From positions 62,001 through 126,000 of the forward strand of contig DASXQT010000007.1 in NCBI GenBank assembly GCA_036507005.1: a stretch of DNA of 64,000 bases, in the 5' to 3' direction. Both the position numbers and the translations under genes were made by a program. Below, piece by piece: positions 40,634 to 49,964 of the stretch. Each line of letters starts with the position of its first letter. Position 1 is the first letter of the stretch. Origin of the DNA: WS-2 sp036507005 (GTDB lineage Bacteria; Eisenbacteria; RBG-16-71-46). The notes beneath the pieces are model-generated. The model was not told the origin of the DNA and ran no database searches. It worked only from the letters and a program-made list of their open reading frames with translations.

Positions 40634-41422
40634 TCAGCGCTCCGGGCGCCACACGCGCTTGACGAAACCCCACGAGACCGGGTGCGGCGGCGAGAGCGCC
40701 CGGGCCGGGCGCGTCGCGAGGTCGCCGGTCGCGGGCCGCCGTGCCTCGAGCCGCGGGTCGCGGTGGCCGAGCAGGGCCTTGTAGGCGCCGGCCTGCGCGG
40801 TCTCGTCCTCCCAGCGCTCGATATACCAGCGCGACGCGTCGTGCCCGAAGCCGCGGGCGAGCAGCTCGGCGGGGATCGCCGCCGAGTCGCCTCGCACCAG
40901 GAAGAATCGCGCCGCGCCCGTCACCTGGTAGTCCTCCTGCTCGGTATCGATCCGGAGCACGACCGTGGTCACGATCTCCTGGTGATAGGTGGTGTTCCCC
41001 TTGCCGGGACGGGGGTCGGGTCCCGCGATGAGGTTCTGGTCCAGATCGAGCGAGATGCTGTTCGCCGGCGGGCTCGAGCCGCCGCCGACGAACAGGTGAC
41101 GTGCGGTTTCGATCTCGTCGGTGCGGGTGATCACGCCGCCGAGGAACGCCTGGCCGGAGCTGTCGGCGGCGGCGAACTGGAACAGGAAGTCGTCGGTGAA
41201 GATCTCCTCGTACTCCGCGATCGCGCGGTGGTCCCAGCACCACTCGAACAGCCGGATCGCCAGGTCGGGGCGGCTCGGGACGGGCGGCGGCTCGGCGGTT
41301 CCGACGCGGTTGCGGACCACGAGCGGGTCGAAAGGATTGAAGCAGCCGGAGACCGCGAGCGCGCCCGCCAGCACGGCGAGGACCGCGAGGCGGCGGGGGA
41401 GGATCCGGAGCGCCTGTCTCAT
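40634..41422 (-). CDS. Lipoprotein of unknown function, SnoaL/NTF2-like
   Basis: 262 residues. A lipoprotein signal (LAVLAVLAGALAVSGC, lipid Cys ~27) is followed by a domain beginning DLAIRLFEWCWDHRAIAEYE and EIFTDDFLFQF, the helix-plus-cone opening of NTF2/SnoaL-like folds, and later DYQVTGAARFFLVRGD. No catalytic set is visible. It is the last gene of a three-gene operon; its ATG overlaps the preceding stop codon by 4 bp. The preceding gene product has a similar layout, so the two are probably distant paralogues. Probably faces the periplasm, attached to a membrane. Confidence 0.65.
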   Translation of the reverse strand: MRQALRILPRRLAVLAVLAGALAVSGCFNPFDPLVVRNRVGTAEPPPVPSRPDLAIRLFEWCWDHRAIAEYEEIFTDDFLFQFAAADSSGQAFLGGVITRTDEIETARHLFVGGGSSPPANSISLDLDQNLIAGPDPRPGKGNTTYHQEIVTTVVLRIDTEQEDYQVTGAARFFLVRGDSAAIPAELLARGFGHDASRWYIERWEDETAQAGAYKALLGHRDPRLEARRPATGDLATRPARALSPPHPVSWGFVKRVWRPER

Positions 41423-42078
41423 GGCTGCGTCTCCAGTCGGCGCCGGCCCAGGGTGACGGTGTCCGCGCCCGCGTCGATCGCGCGGTAGTCCTGCCAGCGC
41501 ACGATGACCCAGCGGTTCAGGGCGGCGGACTTCACGAAGTAGAGATCCGCGGCGCCGACCGCGAGCGGAGACCGCGTCGCGGTGCTGCCCGTTCCGATCA
41601 CCTGGACGACCGTGTACCTCCGGTGGAGCGTCGAATCCCGGCTGCCATCGCCTTCGCTTCTCTCGTCGCCCCCCGGCTCGTACGGCCCCCAAGTCATCTC
41701 GTAGGGGTGAGAGTACTTCCGCACCAGATCCGAGTACAGGACACTCTCCAGGTCCCGGTTCCAGTCGCGGTTGCGATCCCAGGTCGGACGCTGGTTCAGG
41801 TCGCGGAGGTCGAAGAAGGCGTGGAAGGCGCGCAGGTCCTGGGTGCTCTCCGCGAGCGCGCCCATGTAGACCTCCTGGCCGTTGCTCCCGTTCTTGTCCA
41901 CCAGGCCGCGGGCCAGGGTCTGGAGGGTCGCGGTTGGGGTGGAATAGTCGCCGATGATCGGCGCCCGGTTGGGCAGCTCCGGCACCGCGGGCTTGAAGAA
42001 GTTGCAGGTGCCGAACGCCCCGGTGGCCGAGAGCCAGACCGCCAGCACCCACGCGCAGCCCCGGAGTCGTCGCACCAT
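41419..42078 (-). CDS. Exported protein of unknown function, possible lipoprotein
   Basis: 219 residues. The hydrophobic leader (CAWVLAVWLSATGAFGTC) ends in a cysteine that could be lipidated, although the lipobox is weak. Then TATLQTLARGLVDKNG, EVYMGALAE, LRAFHAFFDLRDLNQRPT and the late RRYTVVQVIGT and LYFVKSAALNRWVIVRWQD. The last segment resembles the end of NTF2-like domains, as in the neighbouring lipoprotein. It starts on the TGATG overlap with the large barrel gene and overlaps the next gene by 4 bp, so the three are co-translated and probably form one envelope complex. Confidence 0.6.
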   Translation of the reverse strand: MVRRLRGCAWVLAVWLSATGAFGTCNFFKPAVPELPNRAPIIGDYSTPTATLQTLARGLVDKNGSNGQEVYMGALAESTQDLRAFHAFFDLRDLNQRPTWDRNRDWNRDLESVLYSDLVRKYSHPYEMTWGPYEPGGDERSEGDGSRDSTLHRRYTVVQVIGTGSTATRSPLAVGAADLYFVKSAALNRWVIVRWQDYRAIDAGADTVTLGRRRLETQP

Positions 42079-44237
42079 CACAGCCCCCACGAGAGCCGCA
42101 GGCTCCCGGTCCAGAAGTCGTATTCCGAGCTGGGCCGCGGCCGCGGCGCGCCGCTCTGGTACTCGGTGGTGCCATCGGCCTGGAACCTGCGGCCGATGTC
42201 GCCGGTGAGCTGCCCGTGCTCGCCGAGCGTGAAGTTGAGGCTGGCGCCGCCGGTGAAGATCAGCGTGCGGCTGGTGCGCTGGGGCACGACGACGCCTTCC
42301 GACACCGAGTGCCGGTCGGACGCCGTGTACTCGGGCGAGACGTTCAGCGACAGCGCCGAGGAGGCCCGGTATCTCAGGTTGGCCTTGAGGCTCGAGGAGC
42401 GGCCGTCGTCGGCCTGGCTGAAGTAGCTGGGCCCCTCGCCGAGCGGATCGATCGGAGCGTAGCCCCCGCTCGGCTGGTAGCGGTAGTCGTGCGTGACGTC
42501 GAGCTGGAGGCTGGGCAGGATCACGGCGTTGAGCACCGTGTGGGTGTAGTAGTCGAGCGAGAGCCGGTCCGAGCTGGCGGGGAGGAATGTGTAGTACGTG
42601 TAGTCGGCGTTGATCTGATTGGTCTGGGTTGCGGTGAGGCCGCTCAAGAGGCGGTAGTTCCAGTCCCACGCCGCCCGGTAGCCGCGCGATTCGCTGTTGG
42701 CCGCGGTGCTCGCCGCCGGCAGGTTCACCTGGAGCGTCCGGTTCACCTCGAGCCGCACGCCGCTGCCCACCTTCGGCGACGGACTGTAGCGCCCCTCGAG
42801 CCGGTAGTACTGGCGGTACGAGTCGCGCGGCACCGGCAGGTTGGGGTAGTTGCCGAGCACGAAGTAGCGGGAGCGCGACAGGCTCACGCCGCCCGCCGCC
42901 TTCGCGTTGATGAACCGCGACAGGGTCCAGGTGAGCGTGGCGTCCACGTTGCGGTTGTCACGGTCCTCGCCGTAGCCGCCGTTCTGGCCGCGGAAGGGAT
43001 ACTTCGAGGTGCCGAGCAGGCGCCCGAAGCTCGCGTCCAGCGACAAGGCCCGGATGCCGTATCGACCGCTCAGCGTGAAGCCCTGGTCATTGCTGGTGTT
43101 CTGGCTGGACGGGACGGAGGCGTTCGCCTGCCGCGAGCTGTTGAGCCTCTCCGCGAACGAGAGGTAGCGGTCGTTGTCGATGCGCAGCCGCAGCGTGGCG
43201 TCGAGCCCGTTCCGCCCGGTCCGCACCTGCTGGATGGCGTTCAGCTCGGCCGGGATCTCGACCCGGGAGTTCTGGAGGTTGTAGTTGAGATTGAGCCCGA
43301 CCGGGGCGCTCGTGAACAGGCCCATGGTGCCGCGCACGCTGTTGGAGAGGTCCCGCGTGTTCGAGCGCTCGAGCGAGCCCGGCGATCCGGTGCGGGCCAG
43401 GTTGCCGGTGAGCTGGCCGCCGAGGTCGTTCACCAGCCAGCTCCCGCGCAGGTAGCGCACGCGTCCGTTGACGTCCCCGGAGAGGCCGCTCTTCTCCTGG
43501 GTCGAGCCGGAGACCTTGAGCAGGCCGCCGGAGAGATTGAGCTCCGAGTTCAGCCCGCGCGCCGGCTGCTGGCGGCTGCGCGCCGAGACCTGGAACAGGC
43601 TGTTGTTGATGCTCTGGTTGTAGATCGCTCCCCGCGTCCGGTTGTCGGTGCGGTCGAGGTTCGCGCTGCCGCCGAGGGAGAAGTTGTTCGAGAACTTCCA
43701 GTCGGCCCGGGTGGCCAACGCCTGGGTCTGGTCGAGGTTGGTGATCCCGCCGGCCCGCCGGCGGTCGATCTGGATCGAGGTGTTGCTGTTGACGATGATC
43801 GAGCCCGCCACCAGGGAGTAGTCCGATCCGTTCACCCACGTGCTGCTGTTCCGGCCGATGTCGTAGGTGCTGTTGTACGCGAACGAGCGCGAGTTGCGGG
43901 CGCCGGCGGCCGCGAGCGGGTTGAAGCGCTCGCGCCGGAGGACCGGCCCCACGCTGTCCACCACCACGCCCAGGCTGTCGGCGAGCGTGAGCAGCCGCCC
44001 CAGGGCGTACCGGTAGCGGATCGAGAGCGCGCGCAGGCTGTCGGGCGTCATCCCGAGACTGTCGGCGAGCGGGAAGAGACCCTCGAAGGAGAGTCCCAGG
44101 GTGTCGCGCAGGAGGGTGGTGTCGGCGAAGGCGAAGCGCCCCTGGGTGGACTGCTGCGCGCGCCCCGGCAGAGCCGCTGACCCGAGGCCAAGCCCAAGCG
44201 GCAGAAGGAGAAACAGTAGACGGCGGAGGCGGGTCAT
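42078..44237 (-). CDS. Large outer-membrane barrel-like protein (SprA-like region)
   Basis: 719 residues from ATG 44237, which starts a good signal peptide (LRRLLFLLLPLGLGLGSAALP). After ~120 residues of linker come ~600 residues of alternating strand pattern rich in Asn, Ser, Arg and Tyr (WKFSNNFSLGGSANLDRTDN, GVRLEVNRTLQVNLPA), ending TGSLRLSWGL. This resembles the barrel part of SprA/Sov-type secretion translocons and similar proteins in FCB bacteria. I cannot establish homology by eye. It leads an operon with two lipoprotein-like genes and has its own promoter. Two proteases in this window carry FlgD-like C-terminal tags that such a system might handle; the link is inference. Confidence 0.6.
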   Translation of the reverse strand: MTRLRRLLFLLLPLGLGLGSAALPGRAQQSTQGRFAFADTTLLRDTLGLSFEGLFPLADSLGMTPDSLRALSIRYRYALGRLLTLADSLGVVVDSVGPVLRRERFNPLAAAGARNSRSFAYNSTYDIGRNSSTWVNGSDYSLVAGSIIVNSNTSIQIDRRRAGGITNLDQTQALATRADWKFSNNFSLGGSANLDRTDNRTRGAIYNQSINNSLFQVSARSRQQPARGLNSELNLSGGLLKVSGSTQEKSGLSGDVNGRVRYLRGSWLVNDLGGQLTGNLARTGSPGSLERSNTRDLSNSVRGTMGLFTSAPVGLNLNYNLQNSRVEIPAELNAIQQVRTGRNGLDATLRLRIDNDRYLSFAERLNSSRQANASVPSSQNTSNDQGFTLSGRYGIRALSLDASFGRLLGTSKYPFRGQNGGYGEDRDNRNVDATLTWTLSRFINAKAAGGVSLSRSRYFVLGNYPNLPVPRDSYRQYYRLEGRYSPSPKVGSGVRLEVNRTLQVNLPAASTAANSESRGYRAAWDWNYRLLSGLTATQTNQINADYTYYTFLPASSDRLSLDYYTHTVLNAVILPSLQLDVTHDYRYQPSGGYAPIDPLGEGPSYFSQADDGRSSSLKANLRYRASSALSLNVSPEYTASDRHSVSEGVVVPQRTSRTLIFTGGASLNFTLGEHGQLTGDIGRRFQADGTTEYQSGAPRPRPSSEYDFWTGSLRLSWGL

Positions 44238-44272
44238 TCGGTGGTGCGGGGAGGCGTCTTCACTCGCAAATG

Positions 44273-44301
44273 AGCGTAGCATCGGGTTTGGAGCGGGTCA
44301 A
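44273..44301 (-). promoter_or_regulatory. Promoter of the barrel-lipoprotein operon
   Basis: On the minus strand: TTGACC (44301-44296), 17 bp spacer, TACGCT (44278-44273). The start point near 44266 gives a ~30-nt leader to ATG 44237. Confidence 0.55.
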
Positions 44302-44389
44302 CGAATTGCGCGGCCACGCCACGATTCCGAGGTCGGGCTCCGGGGCCGCGGAGCGCTCCGCCCGCGGTGGGCGCGGGCAGCGGAGGCAC

Positions 44390-44419
44390 TTGCGGCGCTC
44401 AAGTTTCCAGTGCTAGCGT
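44390..44419 (+). promoter_or_regulatory. Promoter of the mre cluster
   Basis: TTGCGG (44390-44395), 18 bp spacer, TAGCGT (44414-44419). The leader to ATG 44537 is ~110 nt. The promoter diverges from the barrel operon promoter; no gene lies between the two. Confidence 0.5.
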
Positions 44420-44536
44420 GCCGATAGCTCGCGGGGAAGTGACTCCCTGTTCGCATCGACCTCCCGCGCTCGACCGCCCCGCACCGGCGATTCTCGGGAC
44501 GCCGGCTCACCAGCCCGAACTCCAAGAGAGGCAAGG

Positions 44537-45574
44537 ATGTTTCTCGACAACCTGATGGGGTTCCTCTCCACGGATGTCGCCATGGACCTCGGCACCGCGA
44601 ACACCCTGGTTTTCGTCAAGGGCCGCGGGATCGTCCTGAACGAGCCCTCCGTGGTCGCGGTGGACCGGTCGAACGGCCGCGTGTATGCGGTGGGGACCGA
44701 GGCCAAGCTCATGCTGGGCCGCACCCCGGACGGGATCAACGCCGTCCGCCCGCTCAAGGACGGCGTGATCGCGGACTTCGAGCTCACCGAGGCGCTGCTG
44801 CGCGAGTTCGTCCATCGCGTCCACAAGCACAAGTTCAACGTCCGGCCCCGCATCGTGATCTGCGTGCCCTCGGGCATCACGGCGGTGGAGAAGCGCGCGG
44901 TGCAGGACTCGGCCGAGCGCGCCGGCGCGCGGGACGTGAAGCTCGTGCCCGAGCCGATCGCGGCCGCGATCGGCGTGGGGCTTCCGGTGGACACGCCGAC
45001 CGGCAACATGGTGGTGGACATCGGCGGCGGCACCACCGAGATCGCGGTCATCGCGCTCAACGGGATCGTGACCAAGACCTCGATCCGGGTGGGCGGCGAC
45101 GAGATGGACGAAGCGATCATGAACTACGCCAAGAAGGCGTACAACATGCTCATCGGCGAGCAGACCGCCGAGCGCATCAAGATCGAGATCGGCTCCGCGT
45201 TCCCGCTCCCCGAGGAGATGGACATGGAGATCAAGGGGCGCGACCTGGTGCGCGGCATCCCCCGCACCCTGCGGGTGTCGAGCGTCGAGATCCGTGAAGC
45301 GCTGCAGGAGCCGGTCGGCAGCATCGTGAACGCCCTGCGCGAGTGCCTCGAGCGCACCCCGCCCGAGCTGGCCGCCGACATCGTGGACCGCGGCATCTTC
45401 ATGACCGGGGGCGGCGCCCTCCTCCGGGGGCTCGACCTCCTCATGCGCGAGGTGACGAACCTCAACATCCGCGTCGCCCAGGACCCGCTCACCTGCGTGG
45501 TTCTCGGAGCCGGCAAGATCCTCGAGAACATCGGGGACTACGAGAAGGTGCTCCTGAGCGGCCACAAGGACTGA
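44537..45574 (+). CDS. mreB: Rod-shape-determining actin homologue MreB
   Basis: 345 residues, full length. Actin-fold nucleotide-binding motifs: AMDLGTANTLVFVKG (phosphate 1), VVDIGGGTTEIAVIAL (phosphate 2), and IFMTGGGALLRGLD (adenosine). CVPSGITAVEKRAV and EPIAAAIGVGLPV are typical MreB stretches. It forms membrane-bound filaments that guide the peptidoglycan elongation complex. The ATG follows AGAGAGG. It heads a long cluster in which mreC follows 3 bp after its stop codon. Confidence 0.98.
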   Translation: MFLDNLMGFLSTDVAMDLGTANTLVFVKGRGIVLNEPSVVAVDRSNGRVYAVGTEAKLMLGRTPDGINAVRPLKDGVIADFELTEALLREFVHRVHKHKFNVRPRIVICVPSGITAVEKRAVQDSAERAGARDVKLVPEPIAAAIGVGLPVDTPTGNMVVDIGGGTTEIAVIALNGIVTKTSIRVGGDEMDEAIMNYAKKAYNMLIGEQTAERIKIEIGSAFPLPEEMDMEIKGRDLVRGIPRTLRVSSVEIREALQEPVGSIVNALRECLERTPPELAADIVDRGIFMTGGGALLRGLDLLMREVTNLNIRVAQDPLTCVVLGAGKILENIGDYEKVLLSGHKD

Positions 45575-45577
45575 CGG

Positions 45578-46387
45578 ATGGGAGGGTTCCTCCCGCCGGC
45601 CGAGCGGCGCAGCGGGGCGCTGCTGGGTCTCTACACGGCGCTCTCGCTGTTCCTCCTGCTCACCGGCGAGCGCCTCCCCGCGACCGCGCTGCGGGGTGTG
45701 GGGGCCTTCCTGTTCGCGCCCCTCGACCGCGTGGTGCTGAGCGCCGACCGCATGGCCGCCGCGTGGTCCGAGAATCAGGAGCTCCACCAGCGCATCACCG
45801 AGCTCACGCTCGAGAACGAGCGCCTGCGGATCGGGGGCGTCGAGAACCAGGAGCTGCGCCGCTCGCTCGGCCTGCCGGTCGCCCGGCGCTTCGCGGTGCA
45901 GCCGGTCGAGATCCTGTCGCTCGCCGGCGAGGTCCTGCCGACCGCGGCCACGATCAGCGCCGGGCGGCGGCAGGGGATCGAGACCGGCGATCCGGTGGTG
46001 ACCGGCGAGGGGTTGCTGGGCCGCATCGGCGAGACCTGGGACAACCTGAGCCGCGTGATCCTGGTCACCGATCCCAACTCCGCGGTGGCGTGCGAGGTCG
46101 AGAGCACCGGCGTGCTCGGGGTGCTGCGCCTCGCCCTGTCGCCGCGCGCGCGCCTGGTGCTCGCCAACGTCCCGATCACCGACACGCTGCGCGCCGGCCA
46201 GCGCGTGCTGACCTCCGGGTACTCGCGGCACTACCCGCGCGGGCTCGCGGTGGGCCGCGTGCTCAGGGCGGTCCCCGATCCGAGCCGGCTCATGCTCGAG
46301 GTGGACGTGGCGCCGGCGGTCAAGCTCTCGCGCCTGCGCCACGCCTTCGTGATCCGCCGCGGCGCGCTGTCCAAGGAGGGGTTGTGA
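45578..46387 (+). CDS. mreC: Rod-shape-determining protein MreC
   Basis: 269 residues. One N-terminal transmembrane helix (LLGLYTALSLFLLLTGE), a short coiled coil (ENQELHQRITELTLENERLR, then further heptads to ~95), and a periplasmic double beta-barrel region (GRRQGIETGDPVVTGEGLLG, VSLVTDPNS-like VILVTDPNSAVACEVE, and SGYSRHYPRGLAVGRV). MreC links MreB to PBP2 and RodA on the outer face of the inner membrane. It overlaps mreD by 4 bp. Confidence 0.93.
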   Translation: MGGFLPPAERRSGALLGLYTALSLFLLLTGERLPATALRGVGAFLFAPLDRVVLSADRMAAAWSENQELHQRITELTLENERLRIGGVENQELRRSLGLPVARRFAVQPVEILSLAGEVLPTAATISAGRRQGIETGDPVVTGEGLLGRIGETWDNLSRVILVTDPNSAVACEVESTGVLGVLRLALSPRARLVLANVPITDTLRAGQRVLTSGYSRHYPRGLAVGRVLRAVPDPSRLMLEVDVAPAVKLSRLRHAFVIRRGALSKEGL

Positions 46388-46896
46388 GAGGCCTGGGCGG
46401 CCTGGCGCTGCTGTTCGTGGTCGCGCTGCTCCTGCGCTCGACCGCGCTCTCCGCGTTCGCCGCGCGCGGGGTCGTGCTCGACGTGCTCGCCTTCGCCACC
46501 GTGGTCTGGGCGCTCGGCCACGGCGAGACGTCGGGGGCCTCGCTGGGATTCCTGCTCGGGCTGGCGGCGGATCTGGACGCGGCACACTGGCTGGGGCGGC
46601 ACGCGCTCATGCTCGCCCTGATCGGCTACGCGGTGGGGCGCCTCAACCAGACCCTGGTGCGCGACCGCGCGACCACGCACCTGATCCTGCTCGCGATCGC
46701 CACCGCGGTCCATCAGACCTGGACCGTGGCGTTCGAGCTCGGCGGCCTCACCAGCTGGCTCTATCTGCTCGGCCGCGTGGGGCTGGCCGTGGCCTTCACC
46801 GCCCCGCTCGGCGCGCTGCTGCTCGCCGTGGTGCGGCGCGTGAGCGGACGACCGCTCTTCAGCGATGTCGCTTTCGCCACCGACTCGGCTAAGTAG
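46384..46896 (+). CDS. mreD: Rod-shape-determining protein MreD
   Basis: 170 residues from a GTG that overlaps the mreC stop codon. It is almost entirely hydrophobic with five or six helices (LALLFVVALLLRS, VVLDVLAFATVVWALG, ALMLALIGYAVGRL, GRVGLAVAFTAPLGALLLAV). The sequence itself is weakly conserved, as usual for MreD. GLAADLDAAHWLGRHAL resembles the family loop GLLxDxxxxxxLG. The position between mreC and PBP2 makes the call safe. It overlaps the PBP2 gene by 32 bp. Confidence 0.87.
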   Translation: MRGLGGLALLFVVALLLRSTALSAFAARGVVLDVLAFATVVWALGHGETSGASLGFLLGLAADLDAAHWLGRHALMLALIGYAVGRLNQTLVRDRATTHLILLAIATAVHQTWTVAFELGGLTSWLYLLGRVGLAVAFTAPLGALLLAVVRRVSGRPLFSDVAFATDSAK

Positions 46897-48721
46897 AGAG
46901 CTGCGCTTCGGCGTGCTCTCGCGCCTCGCGATCGCGGGGTTCGCGCTCGTTACGCTGGGGCTCCTGCGCCTCCAGGTGGTCGAGCACGACAAGTACCTCG
47001 AGCTCTCGAAGGAGAACCGGGTGCGGCTCGAGGTGCTGCGCGCGCCGCGGGGCGTGATCTACGACGCCTCGGGCGAGCTGCTCGCCGACAGCGCGCCGAG
47101 CTTCAGCATCGTGTTCCAGCCGTTCCCGGCCGAGAGCGCCTCGCGCGCCGCCGACGTGCTGAGCCCGGCCTGGGTCCGCGAGGTCTCGACCCTGGTCGAG
47201 GTGGACACCGCCCAGGTCCGGGCCGCGGTCGCGACCGCGAACAAGAACGGCCAGAGCGCGATGCTGCGCATCGACGCCCCGTTCCGGGTGCTGGCCGCGG
47301 TCGAGGAGTCGCGCGCCGAGCTGCCCGGGATCGAGGTTCAGGTCGAGCCGGTGCGGCGCTACCCGCACGGCCGGCTCGCGGCCCACCTGCTGGGCTACGC
47401 GGGCGAGGTGAACGAGCAGGAGCTCGACTCGCTCTCGACCGCGGGCTACCGCCTCGGCGACCTGATCGGGCGCACCGGGGTCGAGCGCCGCTACGAGGAG
47501 ATCCTGCGCGGGCGCGACGGGGCCGAGTTCGTGGTGGTGAACGCGGTCGGCAAGCGCGTCTCGACGCTCACCGAGGAGCCGCCGCGCCCGCCCGTGAGCG
47601 GCCACGACCTGGTGCTCACCCTGGACCTCAAGGTGCAGCGCGCGATGGAGGACGCGATGGCGGGCGTCGAGCGCGGCGCGGCGGTGGCGGTCGATCCGCG
47701 CGACGGCGCGATCCTCGGCATGGTGAGCCGGCCCACGTTCGATCCCAACGAGTTCTCGCGCGGCATGAGCTGGGAGCGCTGGAACGTGCTGTCGCGCGGC
47801 GGCTCGAACCCGCTCCTGAACCGCGCCATCCAGGGCGCGTACCCGCCGGGCTCGACCTTCAAGGTGGTGGTGATGCTCGCCGCCCTGCGCTCCGGGGTCG
47901 CCGGCCCTCACACCTGGCTCCAGGCGTGCACCGGGAGCTACTTCTACGGAGGGCGGATCTTCAACTGCTGGAAGTGGGACGGCCACGGGCCGCTCGACTT
48001 CATCGGCGCGCTCCAGAACTCCTGCGACGTCTACTTCTACCAGATCGGCCCGATGCTCGGCCTGCCGCGCCTCGAGGCCGCGGCGCGCGAGTTCGGGCTC
48101 GGCGACCGCACCGGCGTGGACCTGCCCCAGGAGCGCCGCGGGCTGATCCCGGATCCGACCTGGTACGACCGCCACTGGGGTGTGGGGCGGTGGCGGAAGG
48201 GTCTGATGCTGAACCTCGCGATCGGCCAGGGCGAGCTGCTGGTGACGCCGCTCCAGCTCGCGCTGGTGGCGGCCGAGGTCGCCAACGGCGGCCGCGCCGT
48301 GCGCCCCCACGTCGTGAAGCAGGTGCGGGGCGAGGCGCTGTTCACGATCCCGCGCCCCGTCCAGACCGGCGTGACCGCCGACCGTCCGGTGTGGGACGCG
48401 CTCCAGGCCGCGATGGAGAAGGTGGTGAAGGACGGCACCGGAGCCGCGGCCCAGGTGCCGGGGATCCGGGTGGCGGGAAAGACCGGCACCTCGCAGAATC
48501 CCCACGGGCCCGACCACGCGCTCTTCCTGTGCTACGCGCCGGTCGAGGATCCCCGGGTCGCGATCGCGGTGGTGGCCGAGAACCGCGGCCACGGCGGCAC
48601 CGTGGCCGCGCCGATCGCCGCCAAGGTGCTGGCCCGCCTGCTGCTCCCGGACTCGCTCCAGAATCGCCCGGCGCCCAGGCCGCCGCGGCGGGATACCACG
48701 GAGGTGGTGGTTGGCGACTAG
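46865..48721 (+). CDS. mrdA: Penicillin-binding protein 2 (peptidoglycan transpeptidase)
   Basis: 618 residues. An N-terminal transmembrane anchor (LAIAGFALVTLGLLRLQVVE) is followed by the pedestal/dimerisation domain with RAPRGVIYDASGELLA and RYPHGRLAAHLLGYAGEV, and the transpeptidase domain. The active Ser330 is in PPGSTFKVVV, the second motif is SCD in QNSCDVYFYQIG, and the third is Lys539-Thr-Gly in AGKTGTSQNP. It crosslinks new peptidoglycan during rod elongation together with RodA, whose gene overlaps the end by 11 bp. Confidence 0.96.
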   Translation: MSLSPPTRLSRELRFGVLSRLAIAGFALVTLGLLRLQVVEHDKYLELSKENRVRLEVLRAPRGVIYDASGELLADSAPSFSIVFQPFPAESASRAADVLSPAWVREVSTLVEVDTAQVRAAVATANKNGQSAMLRIDAPFRVLAAVEESRAELPGIEVQVEPVRRYPHGRLAAHLLGYAGEVNEQELDSLSTAGYRLGDLIGRTGVERRYEEILRGRDGAEFVVVNAVGKRVSTLTEEPPRPPVSGHDLVLTLDLKVQRAMEDAMAGVERGAAVAVDPRDGAILGMVSRPTFDPNEFSRGMSWERWNVLSRGGSNPLLNRAIQGAYPPGSTFKVVVMLAALRSGVAGPHTWLQACTGSYFYGGRIFNCWKWDGHGPLDFIGALQNSCDVYFYQIGPMLGLPRLEAAAREFGLGDRTGVDLPQERRGLIPDPTWYDRHWGVGRWRKGLMLNLAIGQGELLVTPLQLALVAAEVANGGRAVRPHVVKQVRGEALFTIPRPVQTGVTADRPVWDALQAAMEKVVKDGTGAAAQVPGIRVAGKTGTSQNPHGPDHALFLCYAPVEDPRVAIAVVAENRGHGGTVAAPIAAKVLARLLLPDSLQNRPAPRPPRRDTTEVVVGD

Positions 48722-49961
48722 CTGGCAGATCCCGGGTCCGCTCAAGCTCCGGGTGCGCGTGCCGGCGATCGACGGCTGGATGGCGGGCGCGGCGCTCGCC
48801 CTGGTCGTGATCGGCCTCCTGACCGTCTACAGCGCGACCTCGATGCCGGGCCAGCACCAGGGCCTGTGGATCAGGCAGCTCCAGTGGGCCGGGCTGGCGG
48901 TGGTCGCGGCGTGGCTCGCGGCCGCGATCCCGTACCGCGTCTACGACACCCTCGCCTGGCCCTTCTACGGGGCCGCGCTCACGCTGCTGATCGCCGTGCT
49001 GTGGACGGGGAGCACGGCGATGGGCGCGCGGCGCTGGCTCGACCTCGGGCCGATCCACTTCCAGCCCTCCGAGCTCGCCAAGATCGCGACCGTGCTCGTG
49101 CTCGCCCGTCTGTTCGACCATCCCAAGCTCGACCTCACGCGCATCCGCCACTGGCTGCCGCCGATCGTGCTCACGCTTCTGCCGTTCGGCCTGGTCGCGA
49201 AGGAGCCCGACCTCGGGACCTCGCTCTCGTTCCCGGTGGTGCTGGTCGCGATGTACTACTGGGCCGGGCTGCCGGTCGCTTCGCTCATGCTCGGGCTCTC
49301 GCCGGTGTTCAACGTCGCGCTCTACTTCGTGACCCGCTCGCCGTGGTGGTTCCTGATCATGTTCCTGCCGCTGCTGCTGTGGGCCCGCCCCCGGCTCGGG
49401 ACGCTGATCGTGATGGTGATCCTGAACGGCGCGGTCTCCTACTCGGTGCCCCACATCTGGGCGCACCTGCACGACTACCAGAAGCGGCGCATCGAGACCT
49501 TCCTCGACCCCAGCCAGGATCCGTACGGGGCGGGCTACCAGATCATCCAGTCCAAGATCGCGATCGGCTCGGGCGGCGTGGGCGGCAAGGGCTACCTCAA
49601 GGGATCGCAGAAGGCGCTCGCCTACCTGCCCATGCGGCACACCGACTTCATCTACTCCGTGGTGGGGGAGGAGCTGGGCCTCCTGGGCTCGTTGACCGTG
49701 GTGCTACTGTACGCGGTCGTGATCGTGCGCGGCTTCCGCCTGGCGGTGAGCTGCCGCAACGGATTCGCCAGCCTGATGGCGGTGGGGCTCGTCACCGCGC
49801 TCTTCTATCACATCATGGTGAACATGCTGATGACGGTCGGCTGGGCGCCGGTCACGGGCCTGCCGCTGCCGCTCCTCTCGTACGGCGGAACCGCGCTGCT
49901 CGTGAACGGCATCCAGCTCGGCATGCTGGAGAACGTGGCGCTGCGGCGCCGGGAGTTGTGA
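48711..49961 (+). CDS. rodA: Peptidoglycan glycosyltransferase RodA (SEDS family)
   Basis: 416 residues starting from a TTG inside the end of the PBP2 gene; no better start exists in frame. About ten transmembrane helices. SEDS signatures: GARRWLDLGPIHFQPSELAK, KEPDLGTSLSF (with the catalytic Asp region), RHTDFIYSVVGEELGLLG and GLPLPLLSYGGTALL. It polymerises lipid II into glycan strands at the inner membrane with PBP2. Its TGA stop is followed in the same frame, two codons later, by the lgt start. Confidence 0.95.
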   Translation: MATSWQIPGPLKLRVRVPAIDGWMAGAALALVVIGLLTVYSATSMPGQHQGLWIRQLQWAGLAVVAAWLAAAIPYRVYDTLAWPFYGAALTLLIAVLWTGSTAMGARRWLDLGPIHFQPSELAKIATVLVLARLFDHPKLDLTRIRHWLPPIVLTLLPFGLVAKEPDLGTSLSFPVVLVAMYYWAGLPVASLMLGLSPVFNVALYFVTRSPWWFLIMFLPLLLWARPRLGTLIVMVILNGAVSYSVPHIWAHLHDYQKRRIETFLDPSQDPYGAGYQIIQSKIAIGSGGVGGKGYLKGSQKALAYLPMRHTDFIYSVVGEELGLLGSLTVVLLYAVVIVRGFRLAVSCRNGFASLMAVGLVTALFYHIMVNMLMTVGWAPVTGLPLPLLSYGGTALLVNGIQLGMLENVALRRREL

Positions 49962-49964
49962 CCG

